NCBI GenBank assembly: GCA_946186205.1
Contig: CAMHMH010000001.1
Span: 620,001 to 684,000, forward strand
Reading direction: 5' to 3'
Length of the DNA: 64,000 nucleotides
Source of the DNA: an uncultured Fretibacterium sp.
GTDB taxonomy: Bacteria; Synergistota; Synergistia; Synergistales; Aminobacteriaceae
Shown here in pieces: positions 63,669 to 64,000 of the stretch. A model generated the notes under the pieces. That model searched no databases. It was given only the letters and a program-made list of their open reading frames with translations, and was not told where the DNA came from. The position numbers and the translations under genes are program-made. The number at the start of each line of letters is the position of its first letter. The first letter of the stretch is position 1.

Positions 63669-64000
63669 TCACGTTTTCACCTCGCAAAAAGTATACTTGC
63701 CTTTGAGTCTCTCACGCATGACCTTCACGGCCTCTTCTGAGTCATCAACGCCGATAAACTTGCGTCCCATTTCACACGCGCAAAGAAGGAATGCCCCGCT
63801 CCCGGCAAAAGGATCAAGGACGATGCTTCCATCAAGCGATGACTGAGCGAGGATTAACTTCAGCATGTCATGATTCTTTTCCGTCGGGTAAATTGGACTC
63901 TGAGTATCTTTGAACGTCCACACGTCTTGAATCTTTCTGCCGTTATGTTCGTCAGCATATTTCTTTATGCGGGGATTGCCTGACGCTGACCACTCAATGA
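63669..64000 (-). CDS. DNA methyltransferase, C-terminal part (N-terminus beyond window)
   Basis: The frame runs off the window at 64000. Hand translation before residue VWTFKD gives IEWSASGNPRIKKYADEHNG, which with the continuation SPIYPTEKN and the SAM-binding LDPFAGSGAFLLCACEMGRKFIGVDD identifies a DNA amino-methyltransferase of the N4/N6 site-specific kind. The catalytic DPPY or SPPY motif is not in view. About 110 residues are visible. It may belong to a restriction-modification system outside the window. Confidence 0.88.
   Translation of the reverse strand, partial: IEWSASGNPRIKKYADEHNGRKIQDVWTFKDTQSPIYPTEKNHDMLKLILAQSSLDGSIVLDPFAGSGAFLLCACEMGRKFIGVDDSEEAVKVMRERLKGKYTFCEVKT

Noticed and set aside
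1-64000. High frequency of GAGTC/GACTC
   Set aside because: It seems common by eye, but pairs such as GGA-CTC and GAC-TCx follow from codon preference, and I did not make a reliable count.

Overview
The window reads as a stretch of chromosome from a Synergistetes (Synergistota) bacterium, probably an anaerobic amino-acid fermenter. The clearest marker is a 731-residue exported protein at 21929-24124 that ends in a Synergist-CTERM-type tail (GSSSGGCSAG, a hydrophobic helix, then RKK). An iorA-iorB-paaK operon for fermenting aromatic amino acids, an alanine symporter, a MatC-type carboxylate carrier and a C69 dipeptidase fit that lifestyle. Base composition looks balanced, genes are tightly packed with many ATGA/TAATG overlaps, and TTG starts with good ribosome-binding sites are common. 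I saw no transposase, phage gene, rRNA or CRISPR array.

Layout. 1-3.9 kb (-): iorA, a membrane coiled-coil protein, iorB and paaK (cut by the window edge). 4.0-6.3 kb (+): a large HEPN/S1/ankyrin fusion. 6.4-11 kb (+): acyl-CoA synthetase, a DUF4160-DUF2442 pair, an Lgt-like membrane protein and an HtrA protease. 11-14.6 kb (-): Na+/alanine symporter, 2-hydroxyacid dehydrogenase and an acyltransferase whose 5' end carries a heptanucleotide repeat. 14.7-17 kb (+): ribokinase and a Kef-type antiporter. 17-20.2 kb: a LysR regulator divergent from a DUF6282 hydrolase and a MatC carrier. 20.3-26 kb (-): FGGY kinase, the Synergist-CTERM protein, a small exported protein and Ugd. 26.3-36.6 kb (+): a repeat-bearing leader, a TylF-like methyltransferase, tRNA-Leu(CAG), rpoB and rpoC. 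36.7-38.1 kb (-): an RpiR regulator and a tandem OB-fold protein. 38.2-44.3 kb (+): a polysaccharide polymerase-like protein, a glycosyltransferase with a G12 tract, a truncated glycosyltransferase paralogue, HU, a DUF2156 protein and a TerB protein. 44.3-47.3 kb (-): cobI, a membrane protein and a GGDEF-NYN fusion. 47.4-51.1 kb (+): exported phosphatase, trmFO, cobJ and a SYLF protein. 51.1-63.6 kb (-): a housekeeping run (yraN, FlhB-like, FliK-like, rnhB, rbgA, lepB, RodZ-like, rpe, PASTA protein, ankyrin protein, rsmB, YugP peptidase, SnoaL-like, SNase, C69 dipeptidase). The edge holds a partial DNA methyltransferase.

Three genome-level signals stand out. First, four arrays of 7-bp repeats share the form AG-N5. 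One lies between a good SD-TTG start and the reading frame of an acyltransferase and leaves it out of frame by exactly one unit, the signature of a phase-variable gene now switched off. Poly-G tracts in two surface-sugar genes point to the same strategy. Second, the octamer CATGGCCG occurs about 33 times by eye against about 2 expected, with an 11.4-kb gap over the sugar-gene region; this resembles a DNA uptake or genome-signature motif. Third, two predicted nuclease fusions have no obvious precedent that I recall: paired HEPN domains with S1 and ankyrin repeats, and a GGDEF diguanylate cyclase joined to a NYN/PIN-like nuclease. All of this comes from reading the sequence; no search or computation was run.
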